A stretch of DNA of 64,000 nt from assembly GCF_013299165.1 (NCBI RefSeq), contig NZ_JAAFKD010000001.1, forward strand, positions 372,001 to 436,000. Direction: 5' to 3'. The stretch's first letter is position 1; the number at the start of each line of letters is the position of its first letter. The position numbers were made by a program, and so were the translations under genes. Positions 1-8,622 of the stretch are shown here, one piece after another. The DNA comes from Microcoleus sp. bin38.metabat.b11b12b14.051. GTDB lineage: Bacteria > Cyanobacteriota > Cyanobacteriia > Cyanobacteriales > Microcoleaceae. The notes under the pieces are model-generated. The model made no database searches. It worked only from the letters and a program-made list of their open reading frames with translations, and had not been told where the DNA came from.

Positions 1-1828
1 AGCAAATTCCGCGGATAATCAAATCAATTTTAACACCCGCTTGCGAAGCTTCGTACAAAGCAACAATAATTTGAGGGTCAATTAAAGCATTCATTTTAGC
101 GACAATCCGGCCGCAGCTACCAGTGCCGCTTTCGGCATTCATGCGACAGAAGTCGGCCTCGCGGCGGATTAAAGCTAAAAATCGATCGCGCATATTGACA
201 GGCGCAACCAACAATTTACGATAAGATACCTGCCGCGAATAACCGGTTAAATAATTAAACAAATCCGTTAAATCCGCACCCAAATCTTCGCGACAACTCA
301 ACAAACCCACATCCGTATACAGTCCAGCCGTTTTTGGGTTGTAATTTCCCGTGCCGATGTGGACGTAGCGGCGAATGCAACCGTCGTCGCGGCGCACTAC
401 CATGACAACCTTCGTGTGGGTTTTGAGTCCCACCAAACCGTAAACCACGTGCACGCCGGCTTGTTCTAACTTGCGCGCCCAATTAATGTTATTTTCTTCG
501 TCAAAGCGGGCTTTGAGCTCGACTAAAACGGCTACTTGCTTGCCGTTTTCTGCTGCTTGAATTAGGGAACTGACGATCGGCGAATCACCAGAAGTGCGGT
601 ATAAAGTCATCTTAATGGCTAACACAGAGCGATCGTGCGCCGCCTCAGTAATAAACCGCTGGACAGTCGCCGCAAACGAGTGATAAGGATGATGTAGCAT
701 CAAATCGCCCTGGCGGATGGCCGTGAAAATATCCTCGCCATCGTCCATATTCAACATGGATTTACCAATTATGGGCGATTCCGAATTCCGCAAGCGCGGC
801 GGCACCACCGGAGTCCAAGGCTGGTCTTTGAGTTCCGGCACCGGCAGCCCCACAAAGGACATCAAATCCTTGAGGCCTAGCAGCCCCTCCACCACGTAAA
901 CATCCTGCTCACCGAGCACCAACTCATCCATCAACATATCTCGCAGCGCAGGCGGCATAATCGCTTGAATTTCCAGGCGCACCGCCGAACCTGTAAATCG
1001 GCGCCTGCGGAGTTCCTGTTCTATAGCCAGCAGCAAATCATCCGCCTCATCTTCCTCCACAGTCAAATCGGAATTGCGAGTAATCCGAAACGGGTGATAT
1101 TCCTGAATATCCATCCCCGGAAACAAAGCCTCTAAATTGTGCGCGATTACCTGTTCGAGAGGTACTCCCGTCCACACAGGAATTTTGCCTCTTTGCTGCC
1201 ATTGCAAGTCCTCGGGTAATGGCAAAAATCTCGGTAAAACCTGCGGCACTTTGACGCGCGCAAATAGTTCTTCGCGAGTGTCTGGATCTCGGACAACTAC
1301 TGCTAAATTAAGACTGAGATTTGATAGAAATGGGAAGGGATGACTGGGGTCAACTGCTAGCGGTGTGAGTACGGGAAATACTTGTTCTTTGAAATAGCGA
1401 TGCAGGTAATTTCGCTGTTCTTGATTGAGGTCAATATAGTCGAGAATATGGATGCCACTTGCTGCTAATTTGGGCCGCAGAGTTTGGTCAAAATAGGCGT
1501 GTTGCTGAGTCACCATCGGCAAAAGCCGCTTGTTGATGGCATCTAGCTGTTCTTGGGGCGATCGGCCGTCGGCGGTCAATTTGGTGACTTTGGCTTCTAC
1601 TTGCTGTTTGAGTGCGGCCACTCGCACCATAAAATATTCATCTAGGTTTGAGCTAAAAATAGCGAGAAATTTGAGTCTTTCTAGCAGGGGCGTGCGGGGG
1701 TCTAGGGCTTCGTGGAGCACGCGGTTGTTGAATTCTAGCCAGCTTTGTTCTCGGTTGAAATAGTATTCCGGGTCGCTGAGGTTGATTTCGGTGTAGGTTT
1801 TGACTGTGGTCTTTTTTGGCTTGGACAT
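1..1828 (-). CDS. ppk1: polyphosphate kinase 1, C-terminal end cut off by window edge
   Basis: Polymerises the terminal phosphate of ATP into polyphosphate, reversibly, usually at the inner membrane. Reading the minus strand from the ATG at 1828 gives about 609 continuous residues that begin MSKPKKTTVKTYTEINLSD and run off the left edge. The N-terminal domain reads YYFNREQSWLEFNNRVLHEA, followed by the head domain and the first catalytic half. The autophosphorylated-histidine motif KTHTK lies near residue 470. The second catalytic histidine region would fall in the missing ~120 residues. Usual length is 700-740. The gene stands alone; repeats lie upstream. Identity is clear from the family motifs. 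Confidence 0.95.
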   Translation of the reverse strand, partial: MSKPKKTTVKTYTEINLSDPEYYFNREQSWLEFNNRVLHEALDPRTPLLERLKFLAIFSSNLDEYFMVRVAALKQQVEAKVTKLTADGRSPQEQLDAINKRLLPMVTQQHAYFDQTLRPKLAASGIHILDYIDLNQEQRNYLHRYFKEQVFPVLTPLAVDPSHPFPFLSNLSLNLAVVVRDPDTREELFARVKVPQVLPRFLPLPEDLQWQQRGKIPVWTGVPLEQVIAHNLEALFPGMDIQEYHPFRITRNSDLTVEEDEADDLLLAIEQELRRRRFTGSAVRLEIQAIMPPALRDMLMDELVLGEQDVYVVEGLLGLKDLMSFVGLPVPELKDQPWTPVVPPRLRNSESPIIGKSMLNMDDGEDIFTAIRQGDLMLHHPYHSFAATVQRFITEAAHDRSVLAIKMTLYRTSGDSPIVSSLIQAAENGKQVAVLVELKARFDEENNINWARKLEQAGVHVVYGLVGLKTHTKVVMVVRRDDGCIRRYVHIGTGNYNPKTAGLYTDVGLLSCREDLGADLTDLFNYLTGYSRQVSYRKLLVAPVNMRDRFLALIRREADFCRMNAESGTGSCGRIVAKMNALIDPQIIVALYEASQAGVKIDLIIRGIC

Positions 1829-1906
1829 GGTTTGCGGGAGTCTTGCGGGGAGGCTCGATTGTATCTGTATCATTAGTATCGCAGTAGTATTGCGGTCGTG
1901 GGGCCG

Positions 1907-2131
1907 TTGCGGGCGATCGAAATCGCGCCGACACAGGAGTAGCGGGCGATTGAAATCGCGCCGACACAGGAGTAGCGGGCGATTGAAATCGCGCCGACAC
2001 AGACAAAACCCGAGCTCAGAGGGGTTGAAGAAATTAAAACTCTTGTGGGGTGGGCTTCTAGCCCGCCCCGGAGTAGCGGGCGATTGAAATCGCGCCGACA
2101 CAGACAAAACCCGAGCTCAGAGGGGTTGAAG
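1907..2131. repeat. interspersed repeat, about 3.5 copies upstream of ppk1
   Basis: A unit reading GCGGGCGATTGAAATCGCGC followed by CGACACAG occurs at about 1907 (one mismatch), 1940, 1974 and 2074. The core GCGATTGAAATCGC is an imperfect palindrome. The last two copies are followed by the same 29-base tail (ACAAAACCCGAGCTCAGAGG...), so a larger composite unit was duplicated. A related copy, GCGGTTGAAACCGC, lies at 17050. This is intergenic repeat material with no coding capacity. Confidence 0.75.
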
Positions 2132-2136
2132 AGAAT

Positions 2137-2170
2137 ATGTCATTGCGCGCGAAGCAAAGCAATCGCAGAA
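2137..2170. repeat. REP-like palindrome half, family B
   Basis: The stretch CATTGCGCGCGAAGCAAAGC (from about 2139) resembles the left arm of a palindromic repeat that occurs in fuller form at 53286-53352 and 59690-59745, where the core is CATTGCGAGG-ACGAAGCAATCGC. Here only one arm is present. Confidence 0.55.
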
Positions 2171-2198
2171 CCCAGACAACAGCGTCGCAATCCCAATA

Positions 2199-4664
2199 TC
2201 ACGCACCAATCCCCCCAATCCAATCCTGCACAGCATCCAACAAATCCACTCCATCCACCCCAAAACCGGTTAACGGCAATTCCAGCGCTGTATCAGTAAT
2301 CCAGGCGATATGAATACCCATGTGAGAGTCGGCGAGTTTGCGGGTGAAAGACGAAAGCGCATTTTCGCAGGGGCACGAGTGTAAAATTAAGGCGATATGC
2401 TGTGTTTGCAGGCGGTTTTTGAGTTGGGGAATTAATCGCTTGAATTCCGGGGCGTTGCGGATTGCGGGGATGTCTGTATCTGTGGGGAAGATTGTTTGAT
2501 ATAGTTGGGTACAGAGTTCTTGGGCGATCGCGCTTATATCGGTTTCGCCTTCTAGGGCGCGAATGTTGAGGGGCACGGGGAAGGTTTTATCTGTGGGTTT
2601 GAGTTGTTTGAGGAGTGTGGGGCGATCGGTGTTTTGTGAGTTGTCGGGTATTGGGGAATTGGTGGGTTGAGAGTGCCATGCTTGATAAAAGTCTGGGTAA
2701 GTCATGTTTTGGGCACATTCCCAGATGACTCTGTAGCATTGATTATAGCGATTAAAACTCTTTCTCCGGTCTTGGGAAGTTAGGCAATCTTTCAAACTTG
2801 AGACTGCGGTGGCGAAGTATTTATCTTTCATGATTGCCCTTAATTGAAATGCCGCATTTCTTTGGGCAGATACATTACCTGAATTGCGGATTAAATTGAC
2901 TAAAGCTGCTATCTTCTCTGAGTTATCTTTGCCTATTTCTTCTAAGCTATTTGTCACTATACTCCGATTATTTTCACGATCTGAATGGCGGATTAATTCG
3001 ACAAAAGTGGCTCTCACCACTGGGTTATTTTTGCCTATTTTTTCTAAGCTATCTGTCGCTACCATCCTGGTAACTTTATCACCACAATTGCGGATTAACT
3101 CGACTAAAGCTGCAATAGCTTCAGGGTTATTTGTGTTTATTTCCCCTAAGCTATAGGTCGCCATTCTCCGGATATTTTCGTCACCAGCATTACGAATTAA
3201 CTCGACTAAAGCGGAAAGTGCTACTGAGTTATCTTTATTTATTATCCCTAAGCAAGCTGCCGCTCGCCACCGTGTATAATCATCACCAGAATTGTTGATT
3301 AACTCGACTAAAGCTGCGAGCGCCACTGGGTTATCTTTGTCTATTGCCCCTAGGCTATATGCTGCTTCCATCCTGGTAGATACTTCACCTGAATTGCAGA
3401 TTAACTCGGCTAAAGTGGCGATTGCTTCTGAGTTGTTTTTCCCTATTTTACCTAGGCTAGCTACCAACTTACGCAGGGTATCTTCATCACTTGAATTGCG
3501 GATTAAGTCTGCTAAAGTAGCGAGCGCCACTGGGTTATCTTTGTCTATTGTCCCTAAGCTATTTGCCGCTTCCATCCTGGTATGTTTATCACCTGAATTG
3601 CTAATTAACTCTACTAAAGCGACGATCGCAACTGAGTTATCTTTGCCTACTTTACCTAAGCTTTCTGCCGCTTCTTTCCTGGTATTTTCATCCTGAGAAG
3701 TACGTATTAACTGGACTAAAGCCGATATCGCCACTGGGTTATCTTTGCCTATTTCCCCTAAGCCTCCTGCCGCTACCCACCGGGTACGTTTATCACCTGA
3801 ATTGCGGGTTAACTTGACTAAAGCGGCGATCGCTCTTTCCCGATCAGTATCTTTCAGTATCTCCTTTGCTCTCCTGAAAACAGTTCTATTGACGTTCACC
3901 CACTGCTGTATTTCATCATCAAAATAACCAAATCCCTGCTTGATAATCTTCGACACAATCTCATCAGCAAAACTACAATCCTTAAACTCAACAATCCCCG
4001 CCGCCGCTAGAAAATACGCACGATACCAATAAAAACCACCATCACACCCATCCTCAAACTTAACCAACGCCTTAATAAACGCTTCCTTCTCGTCCTTCCC
4101 AACCTCCTCGCGCCCCAACCACAGCAAAATAACCTCCTTCCACTGCTTCTCAAAAATGCGATATCGAGCATCAGGATGCTGCGGATTCCCAGGAATATGA
4201 TTCAAGAAAAAATGCCAATCCTCAACCGCCAACGCCGCAAAATATTCCTGAAAAGTCGGATGATAAAAAGCATAAATCCCTTCCGCCGTCTCCGCATCCC
4301 TCGCCACCAAATTCAGCCAACCCAAATCGCCAGCTAACTCAAACAGCGATGCACCCATCACCCGATATCCCACACTTTCTCGTAACTGAAACCGATCCGT
4401 TTCATTTAACATCCCAGCCAGAGCCAATTTCCCCAAAGCCGCATTCAATTCCTGCTGCTGAATCCAATTTAAGCGCGGTTCTTTCCACTGATACAAAGTA
4501 GTCACAAACCGCCGATAAAGCTTAGCCTTAGTATCCGGTAAATCGCCATCTAACGACTGCCAAGTACCGCACAGCAGCGAACATCTCAGGGGATTTTTTA
4601 CTAAGTCTTGAATTCGCTCTTTCCCCGATGCTGCTAATGCTTCCCGTAGCTGTTGGGAAAGCAC
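2199..4664 (-). CDS. C-terminal half of frame-split NACHT ATPase: helical region and HEAT repeats
   Basis: This open frame holds the downstream half of a STAND-type ATPase whose N-terminal half is at 4528-6456; the two frames overlap in the repeat array at 4661-4960. It starts at LSQQLREALAASGKERIQDL, which is the expected continuation of a NACHT helical subdomain (LVKNPLRCSLLC). A winged-helix/helical segment with YHPTFQEYFAALAVEDW follows. Then come about ten HEAT repeats of 34 residues with consensus AIAALVELIRNSGD-TR-AA-SLG-IGKDNPV. A ~150-residue C-terminal domain of unknown function closes it. HEAT arrays in bacterial NACHT proteins are thought to sense ligands. The nominal ATG falls in the frame-shift region and is probably not a true start. 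If the poly-G tract has 7 bases instead of 8, both halves fuse into one protein of about 1,400 residues. Confidence 0.85.
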   Translation of the reverse strand: MLSQQLREALAASGKERIQDLVKNPLRCSLLCGTWQSLDGDLPDTKAKLYRRFVTTLYQWKEPRLNWIQQQELNAALGKLALAGMLNETDRFQLRESVGYRVMGASLFELAGDLGWLNLVARDAETAEGIYAFYHPTFQEYFAALAVEDWHFFLNHIPGNPQHPDARYRIFEKQWKEVILLWLGREEVGKDEKEAFIKALVKFEDGCDGGFYWYRAYFLAAAGIVEFKDCSFADEIVSKIIKQGFGYFDDEIQQWVNVNRTVFRRAKEILKDTDRERAIAALVKLTRNSGDKRTRWVAAGGLGEIGKDNPVAISALVQLIRTSQDENTRKEAAESLGKVGKDNSVAIVALVELISNSGDKHTRMEAANSLGTIDKDNPVALATLADLIRNSSDEDTLRKLVASLGKIGKNNSEAIATLAELICNSGEVSTRMEAAYSLGAIDKDNPVALAALVELINNSGDDYTRWRAAACLGIINKDNSVALSALVELIRNAGDENIRRMATYSLGEINTNNPEAIAALVELIRNCGDKVTRMVATDSLEKIGKNNPVVRATFVELIRHSDRENNRSIVTNSLEEIGKDNSEKIAALVNLIRNSGNVSAQRNAAFQLRAIMKDKYFATAVSSLKDCLTSQDRRKSFNRYNQCYRVIWECAQNMTYPDFYQAWHSQPTNSPIPDNSQNTDRPTLLKQLKPTDKTFPVPLNIRALEGETDISAIAQELCTQLYQTIFPTDTDIPAIRNAPEFKRLIPQLKNRLQTQHIALILHSCPCENALSSFTRKLADSHMGIHIAWITDTALELPLTGFGVDGVDLLDAVQDWIGGIGA

Positions 4665-6456
4665 CCCCCCCAGCCCCCCTTGCTAAGGGGGGAGCAAGAG
4701 TTTCTTCTGTATTTTCGGTTGGGAATGATGGAGAAAGCACCCCCCCAGCCCCCCTTGCTAAGGGGGGAGTAAGAGTTTCTTCTGTATTTTCGGTTGGGAA
4801 TGATGGAGGAAGAACCCCCCCAGCCCCCCTTGCTAAGGGGGGAGCAAGAGTTTCTTCTGTATTTTCGGTTGGGAATGATGGAGGAAGAACCCCCCCAGCC
4901 CCCCTTGCTAAGGGGGGAGTAAGAGTGTTCCCTTCTCCTGTCCCTTGCGTTGATAAACCACGAGCAAAAGTATCCCCTTCCTCTCTTGTCCCCCCCCTTA
5001 GCAAGGGGGGGTTAGGGGGGGTTCCAAACCACTTATCGATAAATATTTCAACTTGTTCGGGATAGGAAAACTCCAGAGTACGATAAGTATCAAAAGTATC
5101 CAACGCAGAGCCGATCGCATCCCAGACATTCTGCCGACAACTTAGCACAATCCGCGCCCTTTGAACACAGCCGCCGGTTCTAACTTGCCGCTGAATTTCC
5201 GCCAAAGGATTCCCATCACCCGCAGCCATCTCATCCGCGCCATCCAACACCAACCAAACGCGCTCAGCATTAAACAAAGCTAAAAAATCATCCTTAATAT
5301 CCGCCGTCGCCTCAGCTTTCCCAACCCTCTTAATTGCCGCCAGCAACCAACTATCAAATAAATAGGATTCTAAATCTTTCCCCTGCAAATCTGCCAAAGC
5401 AATCCAAATAACAATAGCCCCTGAAATTTCATCCGCCACCCAATTAGCAATCCGCCGCAACAGCGTAGTTTTCCCCGCCCCCGGTTCCCCAATAATTGCT
5501 AACCGCTTTCCGTTGCTTTTCTGACTCCTTCCTTCCCGCAGCACTTGCTCCAGAAACTCGCTATGTTCAAAGGTTTGAGTTACTTCTTTTTCCCGGTACA
5601 AATCCGAACCTTCCTCAGCCGCCAAATCTTCCCGGCGCTGAGTCACTTTATGCCGTTCCACCAAACCCAGCGGCACATAAACATCATCAATTTGATGGTT
5701 GCCAAAAGTTAGCTGATTGCTACTCAGCCGCTGCTGTTCTTTCTCATCTAAAATCTGCTGACAAATACTCTGCCAGTCAATCGGTTGGTAGACAATGCGG
5801 CTCTTTTCGACAATCTCCTCAAGCCAAGCATACATCTGTTGGGTTCTGGTATCAATTCGCGTCAATGTTTGCCCGGTAAATATCTGAAAAACCTTTTCAT
5901 TTTCCTTGATTTCCTGAGCAAAGTATGCAGCTACCAAGGCAAACAACTCTTGCTCTAACTTTGTCTTGTAGGGTGCGACATCGCAATTTTCCAGAGCAAC
6001 TTCTAGCAGTTTTTGCTTGACTACTGCTACCCGATTCTGCTTTAACTCATCTGTCGCAGTCAGCAGCAATTCTATCTCGTCTAAACCTGCAATCGGAATC
6101 CCAGACGGGACTGTTTCTTGATCAACCTGTTCTAAATCTAATTTTAACTTTTCAACCTTTCGTCTCAACCAATCAAAATGGCGCCGCCTGTCTTGCAGCG
6201 AATAGCTAAAACTCTCTCGGTTATTCGCATTTTTCGGGTCGATTTCCTGTTTGCATTCCGAGGCGATTTGCTGCTGAGCTTTCAGGAAAGAAGTTTTTAG
6301 TGCTTTTTCTAAATCGTGATTGACAATTTTACCGTTTCGTGATACTTTTTTAACCCCAGTCAAACAGGCGTGCTTGACTGCATCATTAACTTGAGTCCCT
6401 AGAATGCCTTGCCAAGCGACGGTAAACAGCAAGCCCAAGGTAATCGGATCTGACAT
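4528..6456 (-). CDS. N-terminal half of frame-split NACHT ATPase
   Basis: The N-terminal ~310 residues are helical, with no recognised effector domain. The NACHT NTPase follows, with Walker A GEPGAGKTTLL at residues 323-333 and Walker B WLVLDGADEM around 401-410. Sensor-like RARIVLSCRQNVWD comes after. At about residue 478 the reading enters a low-complexity insert made of the 75-bp repeats, where PPLARGAGG recurs. In the last repeat the frame slips, giving about 50 unrelated residues before a stop at 4528. NACHT proteins of this size act as STAND sensors, some in phage defence; that role here is inference. The upstream gene at 6663 is divergent. Confidence 0.88.
   Translation of the reverse strand: MSDPITLGLLFTVAWQGILGTQVNDAVKHACLTGVKKVSRNGKIVNHDLEKALKTSFLKAQQQIASECKQEIDPKNANNRESFSYSLQDRRRHFDWLRRKVEKLKLDLEQVDQETVPSGIPIAGLDEIELLLTATDELKQNRVAVVKQKLLEVALENCDVAPYKTKLEQELFALVAAYFAQEIKENEKVFQIFTGQTLTRIDTRTQQMYAWLEEIVEKSRIVYQPIDWQSICQQILDEKEQQRLSSNQLTFGNHQIDDVYVPLGLVERHKVTQRREDLAAEEGSDLYREKEVTQTFEHSEFLEQVLREGRSQKSNGKRLAIIGEPGAGKTTLLRRIANWVADEISGAIVIWIALADLQGKDLESYLFDSWLLAAIKRVGKAEATADIKDDFLALFNAERVWLVLDGADEMAAGDGNPLAEIQRQVRTGGCVQRARIVLSCRQNVWDAIGSALDTFDTYRTLEFSYPEQVEIFIDKWFGTPPNPPLLRGGTREEGDTFARGLSTQGTGEGNTLTPPLARGAGGVLPPSFPTENTEETLAPPLARGAGGVLPPSFPTENTEETLTPPLARGAGGVLSPSFPTENTEETLAPPLARGAGGGAFPTATGSISSIGERANSRLSKKSPEMFAAVRYLAVVRWRFTGY
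4661..4962. repeat. 75-bp tandem repeat, four copies, inside the NACHT gene
   Basis: Four units begin at about 4661, 4737, 4812 and 4887. The period is 75 bp, or 25 codons, except that the first unit is 76. Each unit carries CCCCCCC-AGCCCCCCTTGCTAAGGGGGG, a palindrome also found singly at 4983-5022 and near 63800, plus a linker. On the minus strand each unit encodes about 25 residues around PPLARGAGGVLPPSFPTEN. The poly-C run is 8 long in the first unit (4664-4671) and 7 in the other three. This single base is what splits the gene. Arrays with a period divisible by three can grow or shrink in frame. Confidence 0.9.
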
Positions 6457-6662
6457 TTGACGGCTCTCCTGATGCGCTGCTCCAAGCGGGTTAGTTTGAT
6501 TATAGGCGATCGCGCGTCTGGATGGGCGATCGATCGATATTACTGCTCAATATATAATTGTTTCACTTGGTCGCAGAAATCTGTTGTGCGATCGCACAGC
6601 CTGATTCCAAATGCTACAATTGATTATCTGAAATTGTATAATCATAATAATCCCCCAAATTT

Positions 6663-7313
6663 ATGACTAATACACCCTCAAAAGAACAAAGTCGGGAGAT
6701 GCTAAAGTGGCTCAACCGCAACCGACTGGATTTATTAGATTTCTATCGCAATCAATATGTTGCTTACAACGCCGAACGATTAATCGCTCACAGTGAAAAC
6801 TTGCGGGAAATTTTAGATTTAGCTCAAGCTTCAGGAGAGCTTTATGCAATTTATTTGGTTCCCCGTTCCACTGCTTCTATTCAAATTTTATCCATTCGCT
6901 TTAGGACAGTTTCTCGCCATAATTGGCAGCCAAACTATCATGTTACAATGAAGCATAGAGATGTAGAAATTTCCACAACTATGTTAGTAGACTCCGGCGC
7001 TGAACTGAGTTTAATTTCCTTTAAACTTGGTCAAGACTTAGGGTTTGCTTTGGCTGATGCAGAATCTTCTTTATTAGCAGAAACTGTAGGCGGAAGAGTT
7101 GAGTATGTAATCCGGAATCTTGAAATGACTATTGACGGACACAGTTTTATTGCTCCTGTCGCCTGGTTACAAACAAATACAGGTGGAGAACAATTGCTTT
7201 TAGGCCGAGAAGTCGTGTTCGATCGCTTCAACATTGAATTTAGGCAAGCTGAAGAACAAATTCTATTTACCTGGCGGGAAGATTTCTTGTCACAAACGCC
7301 TATTCCTCAATAA
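6663..7313 (+). CDS. retropepsin-like aspartic protease family protein
   Basis: A 216-residue protein. The C-terminal half has the hallmarks of a retropepsin-like fold: LVDSGAELSLIS around residues 103-114 holds the catalytic Asp in a DSGA motif. It is followed by the flap-like region and a closing LLGREVVFDRFNIEF motif. The first ~75 residues are helical and unassigned. Such single-copy proteins are common in cyanobacteria and may act as dimers. The start at 6663 follows an A/T-rich leader and no strong ribosome site is seen. Transcription diverges from the NACHT gene across 206 bp. The fold call rests on the two motifs; proteolytic activity is inferred. Confidence 0.7.
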   Translation: MTNTPSKEQSREMLKWLNRNRLDLLDFYRNQYVAYNAERLIAHSENLREILDLAQASGELYAIYLVPRSTASIQILSIRFRTVSRHNWQPNYHVTMKHRDVEISTTMLVDSGAELSLISFKLGQDLGFALADAESSLLAETVGGRVEYVIRNLEMTIDGHSFIAPVAWLQTNTGGEQLLLGREVVFDRFNIEFRQAEEQILFTWREDFLSQTPIPQ

Positions 7314-7345
7314 TCTCCACCAAAACTTCGATCGCCAAACAGCAC

Positions 7346-7564
7346 CTACTTTTCCATAATTATCACAAAATCCTCAATCAGCACATCAAAAGTGCGGGCC
7401 AACTTGTATACTGCCGCAAAGTCAACCATCGCCATCCCCTGAGAGCGGGCATAATTGCTGATCGTACTGTACCCGACGCCCGATCGCTCCGCAACCTCCT
7501 TGAGCGTCCATCCCTTCTCGGCCGCCAACTCTCGAACCCGCAATTTGACTAAACCTTTACTCAT
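7346..7564 (-). CDS. small XRE-family HTH transcription regulator
   Basis: A 72-residue protein that is almost entirely one helix-turn-helix of the Cro/C1 type: RVRELAAEKGWTLKEVAERS then GVGYSTISNYARS. It ends with a short helix (KLARTFDVLIEDFVIIMEK). It probably binds DNA as a dimer. No partner toxin or protease gene is adjacent, and the aspartic protease gene ends 32 bp away on the other strand. It could be an orphan antitoxin or a housekeeping regulator. Confidence 0.8.
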   Translation of the reverse strand: MSKGLVKLRVRELAAEKGWTLKEVAERSGVGYSTISNYARSQGMAMVDFAAVYKLARTFDVLIEDFVIIMEK

Positions 7565-7861
7565 AGAAACTATTTACAAAATTTTGTATTTAGGATAATA
7601 TAACAAAAAGCGATCGGCCCGGTCAGTCAATTTTAGATTTTAGATTTTAGATTTTAGATTGGCTTTACACATGAGTCTGGGATGTGAAACGGGGGGCTTT
7701 GCCTTCAGCGAAGTCGAAGGATCGAAAATTTTGGATCGAGCGCGACACAAGTCGGCGGCGGGCGAAACAAAAGGCGATCGCCAGTTAAAATTAATTCTGA
7801 CAGATAATTTCTGTCGATCGCACCCAGCAGATAGATTTACCAACCACCAGATGCACCTACA

Positions 7862-8332
7862 ATGATATCAGAGAATCAGTTAAGATCGTCAGGGATTGCC
7901 GCCTCAAAAATTATTCACAAATCCTCAATCGTCAATCCGCGATCGAGATTTGTAACCGAAGAAACCGTAGCACTTTTGTTCAACATCACACCCGACCAAA
8001 TTTATCGAATCGAATGCTGTCACAACATGGTGTACGTACACGCCAAAGGCCTCAGCAGATTTGTCAGCTACGCCGATTTCCCCCCAATCTTAGAAGTAAA
8101 ACCAGCCTGCACCCAAGACTATCTCGGCTGGTACAAACGCTGGAAACGCACCCAAGCACCAGAGTTTTGGACTAAATTTTATACCTACAACTTCAAAACC
8201 GCTGTTTCAGTTGACAGCTTGCACGATTGGGGCAAATTAGTCGCTACAGTTAAATCAGTAATTTCTGCCTCAGCACTGCAAAAGCTACGCGATGTTTACG
8301 CTCAAGAAAAAACATTAATGGAAAGTTTCTAA
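7862..8332 (+). CDS. conserved cyanobacterial hypothetical protein
   Basis: A 156-residue soluble protein that I do not recognise by function. It is rich in aromatic residues (ITPDQIYRIECCHNMVYVHA, YLGWYKRWKRTQAPEFW). The segment FVTEETVALLFNITPDQIYR looks like a short helix-turn-helix-like element. The first ~30 residues (to about NPRSRFVTEE) look less conserved in character, so the true start may lie downstream. It is preceded by a run of TTTTAGATT repeats near 7630-7660. It shows no signal peptide or membrane segment. Confidence 0.6.
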   Translation: MISENQLRSSGIAASKIIHKSSIVNPRSRFVTEETVALLFNITPDQIYRIECCHNMVYVHAKGLSRFVSYADFPPILEVKPACTQDYLGWYKRWKRTQAPEFWTKFYTYNFKTAVSVDSLHDWGKLVATVKSVISASALQKLRDVYAQEKTLMESF

Positions 8333-8347
8333 AGCAGGCGGGGCGAT

Positions 8348-8500
8348 TAACAGTTGACAGTTGACAGTTGACAGCTACCTCTACCTCTACCTCTACCTCT
8401 ACCTCTACCTGGAAGGAAGAGGATTGAAGCAATGAATAGTCTTCTTTTAATTTCTGCCTCAAAGGGTTCCGGCTTTAAACCAATTTTTTCTGGTAAAATC
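8348..8500. repeat. hexamer/7-mer simple repeats plus copy A of a ~100-bp interspersed element
   Basis: From 8350 there are three copies of CAGTTGA, then about six copies of CTACCT, then from about 8403 a ~95-bp segment (GGAAGGAAGAGGATTGAAGC ... ACCAATTTTTTCTGGTAAAA). That segment recurs at 31455-31552 and, inverted, at 35978-36077. All three copies sit beside TTGACAGTTGACAG-type repeats. Confidence 0.75.
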
Positions 8501-8525
8501 GCGATTGTTGGCTACGAGTAAATGT

Positions 8526-8606
8526 AAGGTGCGCATTGCGCACCCTACCGAATGAGATTCTACGCTTTGTAAGGTGCGCATTTCGCACCTTACGGGATAG
8601 AGATTT
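8526..8606. repeat. paired GGTGCGCA hairpin repeats
   Basis: Two small palindromes, AAGGTGCGCATTGCGCACC near 8527 and AAGGTGCGCATTTCGCACC near 8571, are separated by about 25 bp. They lie just after the 3' end of ugd (minus strand) and could act as its transcription stop, although no U-run follows. Confidence 0.6.
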
Positions 8607-8622
8607 TACTCAAAACTCTTGT

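Noticed and set aside
4628-5065. Plus-strand ORF with PPAPLAKGG repeats
   Set aside because: It is the complement of the 75-bp repeat inside the NACHT gene; its protein-like look comes from the in-frame period.
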